From positions 45,527-109,526 of the forward strand of contig NZ_ABEA03000004.1 of the NCBI RefSeq assembly GCF_000171235.2: DNA of 64,000 nt, in the 5' to 3' direction. A model generated the notes under the pieces. It was not told the origin of the DNA, did not search any database, and saw only the letters and a list, made by a program, of their open reading frames with translations. Positions 8,407 through 16,981 of this stretch are shown in pieces. Source of the DNA: Geminisphaera colitermitum TAV2. GTDB taxonomy: Bacteria > Verrucomicrobiota > Verrucomicrobiia > Opitutales > Opitutaceae. A program made the translations under genes and the position numbers. Every line of letters begins with the position of its first letter. Position 1 is the first letter of the stretch.

Positions 8407-9783
8407 TTACATGACAAGCTCGAACCATTCCTCCGGGCAGGCGCGGTCCTTCTTGTCGAAGAGGGCGCTCGTGATCTGGTCGATGAGGCGGATGGCGCCG
8501 GCGTAACCCATCGTAGTGAAAAACCGGTGACCGACGCGGTCGAGGATCGGAAAGCCGAAGCGGACGAGCGGAATGTCCTCCACGCGGGCGATGTACTTGC
8601 CGTAGGTGTTGGAAAGAATCAGGTCTACGGGCGCGTTCTTGATCCACTGGTGCAGCTCGAAGAAGTCGGCCTGCTGCTTGATCCTCGCGTCGGGCACGAC
8701 GGGGTCGAGGAGCTCGTGGATGCGCTTCTCGAAGTGGTTGCCCTGGCTGCCGGTGATGACGTAAACGGGCAGCAGGCCGAGTTCGAGGGCGAACCTGGTC
8801 ATGGCGATGACGTGGTCGGGATCACCGGCGATGGCGACGCGCTTCTGGTGGAAGTACTGCTGCATGTCGCTCATCATGTCGATGAGGCGGCCGCGTTCGG
8901 TGGCGATGTCGGGGTGGACCGCGCCGTCGGCCGAGAAGGCGCGCAGGGCCTGGATGAAGGCGTCGGTGCCGCCTACGCCGATGGGGAGCTCGAGGAGCTG
9001 GCTGGGAACGTTGTGCTTGTTCTCCAGCGTGACGGCGGCCGGGTTGCTGGTGAAGTGGCCGAGGGCGAGCGTGGCGATGCTGTCGCCCATGGACTTGATT
9101 TCGGGAATGGTGGTGCCGCCTTTCGGGAACATCTGGTATTCGCCGTCGAGTCCGCCGTCGAGGACGCCGGAGGTGTCGGGCAGGATGACGGCGGGCACGC
9201 CCATGAGCGTGGTGAGGCGGCGGAACTCGCGCATGTCGGCGGGTTCGACGAAGCCGGGGATGAGGTTGATCTGGTTTTTCGTCTCACCGGTGCGCTCGGC
9301 CAGGTATTTGATAATCGATGACACCATGTTGGCGAAGCCGGTGATGTGCGAGCCGACGAAGCTGGGGGTGTTGGTGTGGATGACGATCTTGCCTTCGGGG
9401 ACGGAGCCTTCCTCGCGAGCACGTTTCACGATCGTGGGAATGTCGTCGCCGATGACCTCGGAGAGGCACGTGGTGTGGACGGCGACGATGTCGGGATTGT
9501 AGATCGTGAAGATATTCTTGAGCGCCTGGGTGAGGTTGGCGAGTCCGCCGAAGACGGAGGCGCCTTCGGTGAAGGAACTGGTCGTGGCGACGACGGGTTC
9601 CTTGAAGTGGCGGGTGAGGTGCGAGCGGTGATAGGAGCAGCAGCCCTGCGAGCCGTGGCTGTGCGGCATGCAGCCGTGGATGCCGAGCGAGGCATACATG
9701 GCCCCGATGGGCTGGCAGGTCTTGGCGGCGTTGATGCGAAGGGCTTTGCGGTCGAGGATCTCGGTGGTGGTTCCGTTGAGCAT
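8407..9783 (-). CDS. nifK: Nitrogenase molybdenum-iron protein beta chain
   Basis: A 458-residue NifK, the same length and overall sequence character as the short C. pasteurianum NifK that lacks the N-terminal extension of Azotobacter. P-cluster cysteines are seen in LRINAAKTCQPIGAMYA, SHGSQGCCSYHRSHLTRHF and AVHTTCLSEVIGDD, and SSFTEGASVFGG is conserved. With NifD it forms the alpha2-beta2 dinitrogenase. The start is taken as the ATG at 9783 (MLNGTTTEILDRKALRIN), which matches the family. Reading further upstream crosses a hairpin and low-complexity sequence. It is the last gene of nifHDK, separated from nifD by 95 bp. Confidence 0.96.
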   Translation of the reverse strand: MLNGTTTEILDRKALRINAAKTCQPIGAMYASLGIHGCMPHSHGSQGCCSYHRSHLTRHFKEPVVATTSSFTEGASVFGGLANLTQALKNIFTIYNPDIVAVHTTCLSEVIGDDIPTIVKRAREEGSVPEGKIVIHTNTPSFVGSHITGFANMVSSIIKYLAERTGETKNQINLIPGFVEPADMREFRRLTTLMGVPAVILPDTSGVLDGGLDGEYQMFPKGGTTIPEIKSMGDSIATLALGHFTSNPAAVTLENKHNVPSQLLELPIGVGGTDAFIQALRAFSADGAVHPDIATERGRLIDMMSDMQQYFHQKRVAIAGDPDHVIAMTRFALELGLLPVYVITGSQGNHFEKRIHELLDPVVPDARIKQQADFFELHQWIKNAPVDLILSNTYGKYIARVEDIPLVRFGFPILDRVGHRFFTTMGYAGAIRLIDQITSALFDKKDRACPEEWFELVM

Positions 9784-9832
9784 GGCAGTGGTGGGTTTTC
9801 GATTTTGATTTTGGATTTTCGATTGGGAAGGA

Positions 9833-9860
9833 GGAGGGGCGACGTCAGCGCCGCCCCTCC
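9833..9860 (-). promoter_or_regulatory. Intercistronic hairpin between nifD and nifK
   Basis: GGAGGGGCG (9833-9841) pairs with CGCCCCTCC (9852-9860), a 9-bp GC stem with a 10-nt loop. On the nif transcript it is not followed by a U-run, so it is more likely an mRNA-stabilising or processing hairpin than a terminator. The 9795-9825 stretch beside it is a short A/T-rich GATTTT-type direct repeat. Confidence 0.45.
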
Positions 9861-9878
9861 CGTGAGGAGCTCTGGCGC

Positions 9879-11651
9879 TTAGCCTTCGTCCCCGGCACCG
9901 GCGGCGGCTTTCCATGTCTTGGGTTCGTCTTCGATGGCGGCGGATTTGTCTTTCGGTTTATACACGGGGCGCGCGGGGACGGCTGGATTGGTCTTCCACG
10001 GCGCGGTGACGAGTTTCCAGACCTTGGTGTTCACCATGCGGTCGATTTCCTTGTAGAAATTGGCCGCGCCGGTGAAGGCGGCATAGGGTCCTCCGTAATC
10101 ATAGCTGTGGAGCTGTTTGCAGGGGACGCCGAGTTTCTCGATGATGAACTTTTCCTTGATGCCCGAGCCGATGACGTCGGGTTTGTAGATCTCGATGAGT
10201 TTTTCGATTTCGTGGTGCGAGATGTCGTCGATGACCAAGGTGTGCTTGGCCATCTCCTTCATCATGCCTTCGTAGTCGCGGTAGGTGAAACCGCCGGCCT
10301 CGAGGGCGGCGTCCTGCTCCGCCGTCTTGCGCGGGCGGTAGCGTTTGGCGTCGGCTTCGACGCTGATCTCCTCGATGTTGCGGGAGTCGGCATCGATCTT
10401 GATCGTGGGGAGGACGGCGCGGCCTTCGTAGTCGTCGCGGTGGGCGAATTCGTAGCCGGCGGCGATGACCTTCATGCCCATGTCGCGGAAGAGGTCCTGG
10501 TAGTGGTGGGCGCGGGAGCCGCCGACGAAGAGGGCGGCGGTCTTGCCTTGGCAACGCGAGCGGACGTCGTCGCGGATCGGGCGGAGGACGGCCATTTCCT
10601 GGGCGATGACCTCCTCGACGCGGTCGGTGAGCTTTTTCGAGTCGAAGTACTTGGCGATCTTGCGCAGCGACTTGGCGGTGGATTCGGCACCGATGAAGTT
10701 GACCTTGAACCAAGGGATGCCGAATTTTTTCTCCATCATCTCGGCCATGTAGTTGATGGAACGGTGGCACTGGACGACGTTGAGATCGACGGTGTGGCAG
10801 CGGGTGACCTGCTCGTAGGAGATGTCACCGGAGAGCGTAGCGGTGATGTGGATACCGCACTTGCGCAGGAGGGTGTCGATCTCCCACGCGTCGCCACCGA
10901 TGTTGTATTCGCCGAGCATGTTGATACGGAACTCGGCGTCGTCGGGCGTGTCGTCGAGGCCGACCATGTGCTTGAACACGCCGTTGTTGGCGATGTGGTG
11001 GCCGGCGGACTGTGAGACGCCCTTGTAGCCTTCGCAGGAGAAGCCGAAGATGTTGATGCCGAGTTCTTCCTTGGCGAGGCGGCAGACGGTGTGGATGTCG
11101 TCGCCGATGAGGCCGACAGGGCAGGTGGCGTAGACGGCGATGGCCTTGGGCTTGAAGATGGCGTAGGCTTCGCGGATGGCGGCGGCGAGTTTCTTTTCCC
11201 CGCCGAAGATGATCTCGTCCTCCATCATGTCGGTGGTCATCGAATACTGGAGGTAGTTGATCTGGCCGGGATGCGGACGGGCGAGGTTGCGGCGGGTCTG
11301 CCACGAGTAGAAGCTGCAGCCGATGGGCCCGTGCGTGATGTGGAGGACGTCGTGCATCGGACCGATGACGACGCCGCGGCAGCCGGCATAGGTGCAGCCG
11401 CGCTGGGTGATGATGCCGGGGATGGTGCGGGTGTTGGCAGCGATCTGCGGCGGGTTCTCCGGGTCGTTGAGGAGAAATTGTTTCGCGCGCTTCTTCTTGG
11501 TTTTGTCGGGGTAGATTTTCAGCATTTCGTCGCGGGCGACGGCGGGATCGATGGTGTCGGCGAACGCGGCGGAGGAGCCGGGCGGGGAGGGTGGCTCGGG
11601 AGGGGAGGCGGAAGCGGCGCCGTCGGAGAGTGGGTCGGAGATGGTGCTCAT
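9879..11651 (-). CDS. nifD: Nitrogenase molybdenum-iron protein alpha chain (Clostridium-type)
   Basis: A 590-residue NifD. P-cluster cysteines are in RGCTYAGCRGVV, HGPIGCSFYSW and YATCPVGLIGDD. The active-site Gln/His are in CEGYKGVSQSAGHHIANN. The cofactor ligands are Cys in VQCHRSINYMAEMME and His in CKQLHSYDYGGPYAAF. The segment VLPTIKIDADSRNIEEISVE and what follows corresponds to the insertion of about 50 residues that marks the C. pasteurianum type. Residues 1-42 (Ser/Pro/Ala-rich) and the last 35 are longer than usual, and an internal start at Met43 (MLKIYPDKTKKK) cannot be excluded. It lies 204 bp after nifH. No nifI1/nifI2 regulators stand between them, which differs from many Group II/III clusters. 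Confidence 0.96.
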   Translation of the reverse strand: MSTISDPLSDGAASASPPEPPSPPGSSAAFADTIDPAVARDEMLKIYPDKTKKKRAKQFLLNDPENPPQIAANTRTIPGIITQRGCTYAGCRGVVIGPMHDVLHITHGPIGCSFYSWQTRRNLARPHPGQINYLQYSMTTDMMEDEIIFGGEKKLAAAIREAYAIFKPKAIAVYATCPVGLIGDDIHTVCRLAKEELGINIFGFSCEGYKGVSQSAGHHIANNGVFKHMVGLDDTPDDAEFRINMLGEYNIGGDAWEIDTLLRKCGIHITATLSGDISYEQVTRCHTVDLNVVQCHRSINYMAEMMEKKFGIPWFKVNFIGAESTAKSLRKIAKYFDSKKLTDRVEEVIAQEMAVLRPIRDDVRSRCQGKTAALFVGGSRAHHYQDLFRDMGMKVIAAGYEFAHRDDYEGRAVLPTIKIDADSRNIEEISVEADAKRYRPRKTAEQDAALEAGGFTYRDYEGMMKEMAKHTLVIDDISHHEIEKLIEIYKPDVIGSGIKEKFIIEKLGVPCKQLHSYDYGGPYAAFTGAANFYKEIDRMVNTKVWKLVTAPWKTNPAVPARPVYKPKDKSAAIEDEPKTWKAAAGAGDEG

Positions 11652-11737
11652 CGTTGGTGGTGGTGAGTGGTCAGACGTGAATGGTGGGATGGCGGGTGGT
11701 CGGTCGATGGTATGTGTGCGGGAGCGGGCGGTCTGGA

Positions 11738-11835
11738 GGAGCGGCGGTGTCCTCGCCGCCGGCCGGGACGGCTGTCCCTAAGTTTGCGCTGATGGCGCGC
11801 TGGCGCGCGTCCGACGACAGGGACGCCGCCGCTCC
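11738..11835. repeat. REP-pair element, family 1, copy inside the nif operon
   Basis: Left arm GGAGCGGCGGTGTCCTCGCC (11738) and right arm GGGACGCCGCCGCTCC (to 11835), with the shared core GGCGCGCTGGCGCGCGTCC. It occupies most of the 204-bp nifH-nifD gap and would fold in the nifHDK mRNA. Confidence 0.8.
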
Positions 11836-11855
11836 GTTGCGCGGTCGGCAGCGGC

Positions 11856-12731
<876 letters not shown>

Positions 12732-12733
12732 TT

Positions 12734-12749
12734 AGCGTCGCGTATGCCA
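12734..12749 (-). promoter_or_regulatory. Sigma-54 (RpoN) -24/-12 promoter of nifH
   Basis: On the minus strand TGGCATACGCGACGCT places GG and GC exactly at -24 and -12 with the required spacing (consensus TGGCAC-N5-TTGCW). The -24 element is good and the -12 element is partial. It lies 54 bp upstream of the nifH start, as expected for a NifA-dependent nif promoter. Confidence 0.68.
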
Positions 12750-13190
12750 AGGGTCTGAAAGGGGCAGATGATAGGGGGCTTTAGGTGATGGTGATAAGCT
12801 GGTTAAAAATTTTGACTCAACTTGTTCATGGAATGCAGGGGGGCCGGAGGCTACGCGGATGTCGGAGGGAGGGGGTCGATCCTACGAAAATGTAGGAATG
12901 CGGAGAGGGGGATGGAGAGGTATTCTAAAAGTGGATACCCTGCGAGCGAGGGAGCCTATGGGATGGATGAGGCTTATGGGGGGGAAGGGGTAATCAGGAG
13001 CGGAGGGCGCGGTCGTGGAGGGTGGGCGCTGGCATGACAAGGTATCGGAAGGGAGAGCAGGGAGCGCGCCAGCGGTGGCCGTCCTGGATGAGGGGGACGA
13101 CCGGCCAGTGAGTAAATCAGAAGCGGCGGCACCAGGCTTGTCGGGTGTTATGCATATAAAGAGACAGGGCCGGATCAGGGAATCAGTGAA
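12750..13190. other. Gene-free spacer between nifH promoter and modC terminal palindrome
   Basis: No convincing coding sequence. The only local dyad is CTAC-GAAAAT-GTAG near 12876-12892. No TGT-N10-ACA NifA site was found within 200 bp of the promoter. Base composition is somewhat richer in A/T than the flanking genes around 12790-12830. Confidence 0.5.
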
Positions 13191-13226
13191 TGCACAACTG
13201 TGTTCCGGCCGGAACACAGTTGTGCA
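13191..13226. terminator. Perfect 36-bp palindrome downstream of modC
   Basis: Arm TGCACAACTGTGTTCCGG (13191-13208) is followed directly by its exact complement to 13226, with no loop. It ends 14 bp from the modC stop. Position argues for an end-of-operon hairpin, but no U-run follows on the mod transcript. A perfect loopless palindrome could equally be a protein-binding site. Confidence 0.5.
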
Positions 13227-13239
13227 TCGGGGGCGGGGG

Positions 13240-14325
13240 TCAGGCGAGGACGGCGACGGCCTTGATCTGGGCGTGGACGGGGAGGCCGGGGCGGAGGGAG
13301 AGTTGGTCGCGGGAGAGGCGGGTGATGCGGGCGGTGAGGGCGACTCCTCCAGAGTCGAGGCCGACGAGGACGTGACCGGGATCGTCGGCCGGGGCCTCGG
13401 CGGTGACGGTGGCGGGGAGGAGGTTGAGGATGCTGGTGTCGGCCGGCGGGTGGAGGGTGAGGCTGATGTCGCGGGCCTTGATCTGCACGCGCAGGCGGTC
13501 GCCGGCCGGGACGGGGTCGTGGACGACGCGGAGGATGCCGCCTGCAAAGGCGAGGGTGATCAGGCGGTAGGCGGGATCGTAGTCGCGGACGGTGCCTTCG
13601 ATCACGGTGCCGACGGCGTCGGTGAAGGTGGCGGGCAGGTCGAGGCGGGCGAGGGTGTCGGCGAGGGGGCCGCTGGCGACGACGTGGCCGGCTTCGAGGA
13701 GGACGAGGTGGTCGGCGAGGCGGGCGACTTCGTCGGGCGAGTGGCTGACGTAGAGGACGGGGATGTCGAGGGTGTCGTGGAGGCGTTCGAGGTAGGGGAG
13801 GATTTCGCGTTTGCGGGCGAGGTCGAGGGCGGCGAGGGGCTCGTCCATGAGGAGGAGGCGCGGGTCGGCGAGGAGGGCGCGGGCGATGGCGACGCGCTGG
13901 CGTTCGCCGCCGGAGAGGGTCTGGGGACGGCGGTCGAGGAGGTGGCCGATGCCGAGGAGCTCGATCAGGTGCCGGTCGTCGGGGGCGGCGCGGGCGGGGG
14001 CGCGGCGCTTTTTGCCGTATTCGAGGTTCTGCGACACGGAGAGGTGGGGGAAGAGGGCGGCGTCCTGGAAGACGTAGCCGAGGGCGCGGCGGTGCACGGG
14101 GACGAAGAGGCCGCGGTCGTCGTCCTGCCAGGTTTCGCCGTTGACTTCGAGGCGGATGCCGGGGGCGCGTTCGAGGCCGGCGATGAGGCGCAGGCAGGTG
14201 GTCTTGCCCGAGCCGGAGTGGCCGAAGAGGGCGGTGACGCCGCGGCCGGGCAGTATGAGGTCGACGTCGAGCGTGAAGCCGGGGTAGGTGCGGCGGAGGC
14301 GGGCGTGGATGGAATCTGAACTCAT
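13240..14325 (-). CDS. modC: Molybdate ABC transporter ATP-binding protein
   Basis: A 361-residue ATPase. It has Walker [16 protein letters not shown] (about residues 34-48), signature [15 protein letters not shown], Walker [17 protein letters not shown] and the H-loop in [10 protein letters not shown]. The C-terminal 70 residues form a TOBE/Mop molybdate-binding domain ([11 protein letters not shown]... [14 protein letters not shown]), which identifies ModC among ABC ATPases. The ATG at 14325 overlaps the last base of modB, so the two are translationally coupled. It energises molybdate import for the nitrogenase cofactor. A longer reading frame upstream only repeats modB sequence in another frame. 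Confidence 0.95.
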   Translation of the reverse strand: MSSDSIHARLRRTYPGFTLDVDLILPGRGVTALFGHSGSGKTTCLRLIAGLERAPGIRLEVNGETWQDDDRGLFVPVHRRALGYVFQDAALFPHLSVSQNLEYGKKRRAPARAAPDDRHLIELLGIGHLLDRRPQTLSGGERQRVAIARALLADPRLLLMDEPLAALDLARKREILPYLERLHDTLDIPVLYVSHSPDEVARLADHLVLLEAGHVVASGPLADTLARLDLPATFTDAVGTVIEGTVRDYDPAYRLITLAFAGGILRVVHDPVPAGDRLRVQIKARDISLTLHPPADTSILNLLPATVTAEAPADDPGHVLVGLDSGGVALTARITRLSRDQLSLRPGLPVHAQIKAVAVLA

Positions 14326-14990
14326 CAGGTGGCGCTCCTCCTGACGAGGCGTTCGCTGAGCCAGAGGGCGGCGAAGGCGAGGGCGACGGAGATGGCGAGC
14401 AGGCCGGTGGCCTCGGTGTCGCGGCCGAGCTGGACGTGGTGGTAGATGCCGAGGGCGAGGGTGATGGTCTCGCCGGGGATCATGCCGGCGATCATGATGG
14501 TGGCGCCGAACTCGCCGAGGGCGCGGGCAAAGGAGAGCACGCCGCCGGCGACGAGGCCGCGCAGGGCCAGGGGGAGCGTGACGGTGAAGAAGGCGTCCCA
14601 AGGGCCGGCGCCGAGGGTGCGCGCGGCGTGCTCGAGGCGGGTATCGATCTCCTCGAAGGCGACACGGGCGGTGCGCACGAAGAGGGGGAAGGACATGACG
14701 GCGGTGGCGATCACCACGGCTTTCCAGGTGAAGACGATCTCGACGCCGAGGGTGTTTTCGAGGAAGTGGCCGAGGGGGCCGCGGCGTCCGAAGAGTTTTA
14801 AAAGGATGAGGCCGGTGGCGACGGGGGGGATGACGAGGGGGAGGGCGACGACGGTTTCGACGAGGGTCTTGCCGGGCCAGGCGCGGCGGGCGAGGAGCCA
14901 GGCGAGGGCGACGCCGGGCGGGAGGATCAGCAAGGTGCTGAGCGCGGCGACGCCGAGGGTGAAGAGGGTGACGTGGAGGGTCTCGGGCAA
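14325..14990 (-). CDS. modB: Molybdate ABC transporter permease
   Basis: A 221-residue permease with five to six membrane helices and the EAA-type loop [51 protein letters not shown], diagnostic for ModB (GEFGATIM). It forms the channel with ModC at the inner membrane and receives molybdate from ModA. The likely start is a TTG at 14990 ([12 protein letters not shown]...); no in-frame ATG lies before the first helix, so a weak start codon is probable. There are 56 bp from the modA stop, and the stop codon overlaps the modC ATG by one base. Confidence 0.94.
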   Translation of the reverse strand: MPETLHVTLFTLGVAALSTLLILPPGVALAWLLARRAWPGKTLVETVVALPLVIPPVATGLILLKLFGRRGPLGHFLENTLGVEIVFTWKAVVIATAVMSFPLFVRTARVAFEEIDTRLEHAARTLGAGPWDAFFTVTLPLALRGLVAGGVLSFARALGEFGATIMIAGMIPGETITLALGIYHHVQLGRDTEATGLLAISVALAFAALWLSERLVRRSAT

Positions 14991-15046
14991 GGGGAGAGGC
15001 GGAGGATAGGTCCTATGGGACGGAGCCCATAGGGCCTATGGGCGGA

Positions 15047-15814
15047 TTACTGCGGCGGGAGGAAGCCGTATTTGGCGAAGACGGCCTGGGACTCGGGGCC
15101 GGCCAACCACTCGACGAGTTTTTTGGCGGCGTCGGGGGACTTGGTGGCCTTGATGACGGCGGCGGGGTAGGTGATCGAGGGGCCTTCGGCGAGGGGGACT
15201 TCGTAGGCGATCTTCACTTTTTTGGAGATGAGGGCGTCGGTCTTGTAGACGATGCCGGCGTCGGCGTTGCCGGCTTCCACGGCGGCGAGCACGGCGCGGA
15301 CGTTGTCGACGAAGACGGTCTTCGACTGGATAGGCTCCCAGAGACCGAGCTTGCCGAGGTGCTCTTTCGAGTAGGTGCCGACAGGGACGGTCGCGGGGTC
15401 GCCGAAGACGACGCGGCGCACGGCGGGCTTGGGGAGGTCGGCTAGGGTGGCAATGACGGTGTTGTCGGTCGCGGTGACGAGGACGATGGTATTGGCGAGC
15501 AGGGTGCGGCGGGTGCCGGCGAGGAGGAGGCCGCCGTTTTCGAGCTGGTCGACGCGGAGTTCGTCGGCGGAGAAGATCACGTCGGCGGGGGCGCCTTCGC
15601 GGATCTGGCGGGTGAGCGCGCCGGAGGCTCCGAAGTTGAAGCGGAGCCGGTCTCCGGTGGCCTGGGCGTAGATGGGGGCGATTTCCTTGAAGGCGTCGGA
15701 GAGGCTGGCGGCGGCGAAGACGGTGAGGTCGGCGGCGCGGGCGGCGGTGGTCGCCAGGCCGGTGAGGGCGAGCGCGAATATAGCGGTGAGCGTGAGTGTG
15801 TGGATGCGTTTCAT
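15047..15814 (-). CDS. modA: Molybdate-binding periplasmic protein
   Basis: A 255-residue solute-binding protein. A signal peptide occupies residues 1-27 (MKRIHTLTLTAIFALALTGLATTAARA). The mature start DLTVFAAASLSDAFKEIAPIY is the classical ModA motif, and FNFGASGALTRQIREGAPADVIFSA and VYKTDALISKKVKIAYEVP are also conserved. It captures molybdate (and probably tungstate) for ModBC. It is the first gene of modABC and lies between the mop gene and nifHDK, all on one strand, which ties molybdenum supply to nitrogen fixation. Confidence 0.95.
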   Translation of the reverse strand: MKRIHTLTLTAIFALALTGLATTAARAADLTVFAAASLSDAFKEIAPIYAQATGDRLRFNFGASGALTRQIREGAPADVIFSADELRVDQLENGGLLLAGTRRTLLANTIVLVTATDNTVIATLADLPKPAVRRVVFGDPATVPVGTYSKEHLGKLGLWEPIQSKTVFVDNVRAVLAAVEAGNADAGIVYKTDALISKKVKIAYEVPLAEGPSITYPAAVIKATKSPDAAKKLVEWLAGPESQAVFAKYGFLPPQ

Positions 15815-16056
15815 GACAGGTGGTCGATGTGAGTCGTGCGTGTGTGGCAGGTGTGATTACGATTGCATTAGCAAGAACAGGGCCAGAGAGCGGGCATCAC
15901 GCGGTCAGCACAGGGTGCGCCAGCCGGGACTCAGAAGGCAGGGAGCAACGAGCGGGGCAGCAGGTAAAACCTGGACTATTCCGGATGATTAGCCGGGGTT
16001 GTTTGTATACAAGGCGAAGAGGTGGAGAAGGGGTGCATTGAGTTTTGGATACAAAA
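15815..16056. other. Spacer upstream of modA, no gene
   Basis: No coding sequence supported. A 10-bp palindrome TTGTATACAA lies at 16003-16012, about 190 bp upstream of the modA start. It could be a regulator site but does not match the known ModE half-sites. Confidence 0.35.
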
Positions 16057-16083
16057 GACGGCATCCGTTTGAGGGATGCCGTC
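16057..16083 (-). terminator. Rho-independent terminator candidate after mop
   Basis: GACGGCATCC (16057-16066) pairs with GGATGCCGTC (16074-16083) around a 7-nt loop. On the minus strand the stem is followed by TTTTGT. It would end the mop transcript and separate it from modABC. Confidence 0.65.
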
Positions 16084-16160
16084 GTGTGTGGTGGACGCTT
16101 GCGAAAGCCGTGAAAATGTGGCGAAGCGGAGGTGTTTTTCTGCCGGAACAGAACAGTCGG

Positions 16161-16370
16161 TCAGTCGGCGCCGATCATGACGGAGGAGGCTTTGATGATG
16201 GCGGAGGCTGGGGAGCCTTTTTTGAGTTTGAGGTCGGCGACGGCGTCGGCGGTGACGCTGGCGGTGAGTTGCACGCCGGGTGCGATCTCAATGACGACGA
16301 GGCTGCTGATGGGGCCTTTTTTGATGGATACGACCTTGCCGGGAAGGATGTTGCGGGCGCTGAGTTTCAT
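16161..16370 (-). CDS. mop: Molybdenum-pterin binding protein (molbindin)
   Basis: A 69-residue single TOBE/Mop domain starting MKLSARNILPGKVVSIKKGP, with the conserved GVQLTASVTADAVADLKLKKG and AIIKASSVMIG. Molbindins are small cytoplasmic oligomers that store or buffer molybdate. The C. pasteurianum Mop proteins are the founding members, which fits the nitrogenase type found here. It is a separate transcription unit upstream of modABC with its own palindrome upstream and terminator downstream. Confidence 0.92.
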   Translation of the reverse strand: MKLSARNILPGKVVSIKKGPISSLVVIEIAPGVQLTASVTADAVADLKLKKGSPASAIIKASSVMIGAD

Positions 16371-16416
16371 GTTGGTCTCTGTTTTCTGGTTAGTCTTGGA
16401 TTTGGCTTAGAATAAA

Positions 16417-16430
16417 ACCCTGATCAGGGT
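16417..16430. promoter_or_regulatory. 14-bp palindrome upstream of mop
   Basis: ACCCTGATCAGGGT is a perfect dyad 47 bp upstream of the mop ATG. It may be an operator for a molybdate-responsive or other regulator; no regulator gene is adjacent. Confidence 0.4.
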
Positions 16431-16649
16431 AGGTCACGTTTGTATGACGAGCGAAGAGAGCACAGGACATGCCATGGCGGTGGAACGAATCATGCGTGAG
16501 CCGTCGGTGATGGCGGCGCGGCGGGCGGTGGCGCAGATTTCGCAGGCGCGGAGCAGGCGAAGCGCTGCGGGGTGACACGTCCTGATCGTAATAGTTTTGA
16601 AGGTCAAAGCGGCTGCCTTAAACTAAGGTTGATACTTGTCGTTCATGTC

Positions 16650-16680
16650 AGGCCCTCGGAATGGGAGGGCCTTTCTGTTT
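16650..16680 (+). terminator. Rho-independent terminator on the plus strand
   Basis: AGGCCCTC (16650-16657) pairs with GAGGGCCT (16665-16672), followed by TTCTGTTTT. No recognised gene ends just before it. It may end a small RNA or a decayed gene, or insulate the mobile island that begins here. Confidence 0.6.
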
Positions 16681-16981
16681 TCAGTGGATTTTTATGGGTA
16701 ATTTTCTGTCTCGATCGAATGTTTTCGGGCGAATTTTCGATATGCACCTTGTTTCCTCTGGCAGGCTCTTACTGTCCGGTTTCAGGGAGTTTTTGCTGCC
16801 TGTTTTCCTGTCTCGGAAATCGGTGAAATGTCGGAATAGCAGGATGCTTTTCAGGTTAACGGGATTTTCGGACACCTGATTTTTTGGGTGTCTGGAATCG
16901 GTGATTTTCGGGATTATCTGAAGGAACTCGATTTTACAGGAATCCTGTTTTTGGTTGACTTTCGTATGTTTCAATGATTCG
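16681..16981. other. A/T-rich leader upstream of the relaxase gene, possible oriT region
   Basis: About 300 bp clearly richer in A/T than the surroundings. It contains an inverted repeat GACACC/GGTGTC (about 16871-16894) and repeated GATTTTCGG motifs near 16861 and 16911. MobF relaxases usually nick an oriT in the leader of their own gene, so this is the place to expect it. No nic site can be assigned from sequence alone. Confidence 0.35.

Noticed and set aside
9784..9915. Upstream extension of the nifK frame to a start at 9915
   Set aside because: It would cross the intercistronic hairpin and overlap nifD. The conserved NifK N terminus begins at the ATG 9783.
7485..11835. Possible CRISPR array from spaced similar repeats
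   Set aside because: Repeats are inverted pairs with irregular distances and genes between them. No regular repeat-spacer pattern or cas gene exists.
13150..13170. Sequence resembling a Tn5 mosaic end (ATATAAAGAGACAG)
   Set aside because: It differs from the 19-bp mosaic end by an extra A and several bases and has no partner. It is probably coincidence, although adapter carry-over could be checked in raw reads.
16411..16575. Short plus-strand frame of about 43 codons upstream of the island
   Set aside because: Arg/Ala-rich with no motif and no ribosome-binding site, overlapping the mop promoter region; not enough support for a gene.
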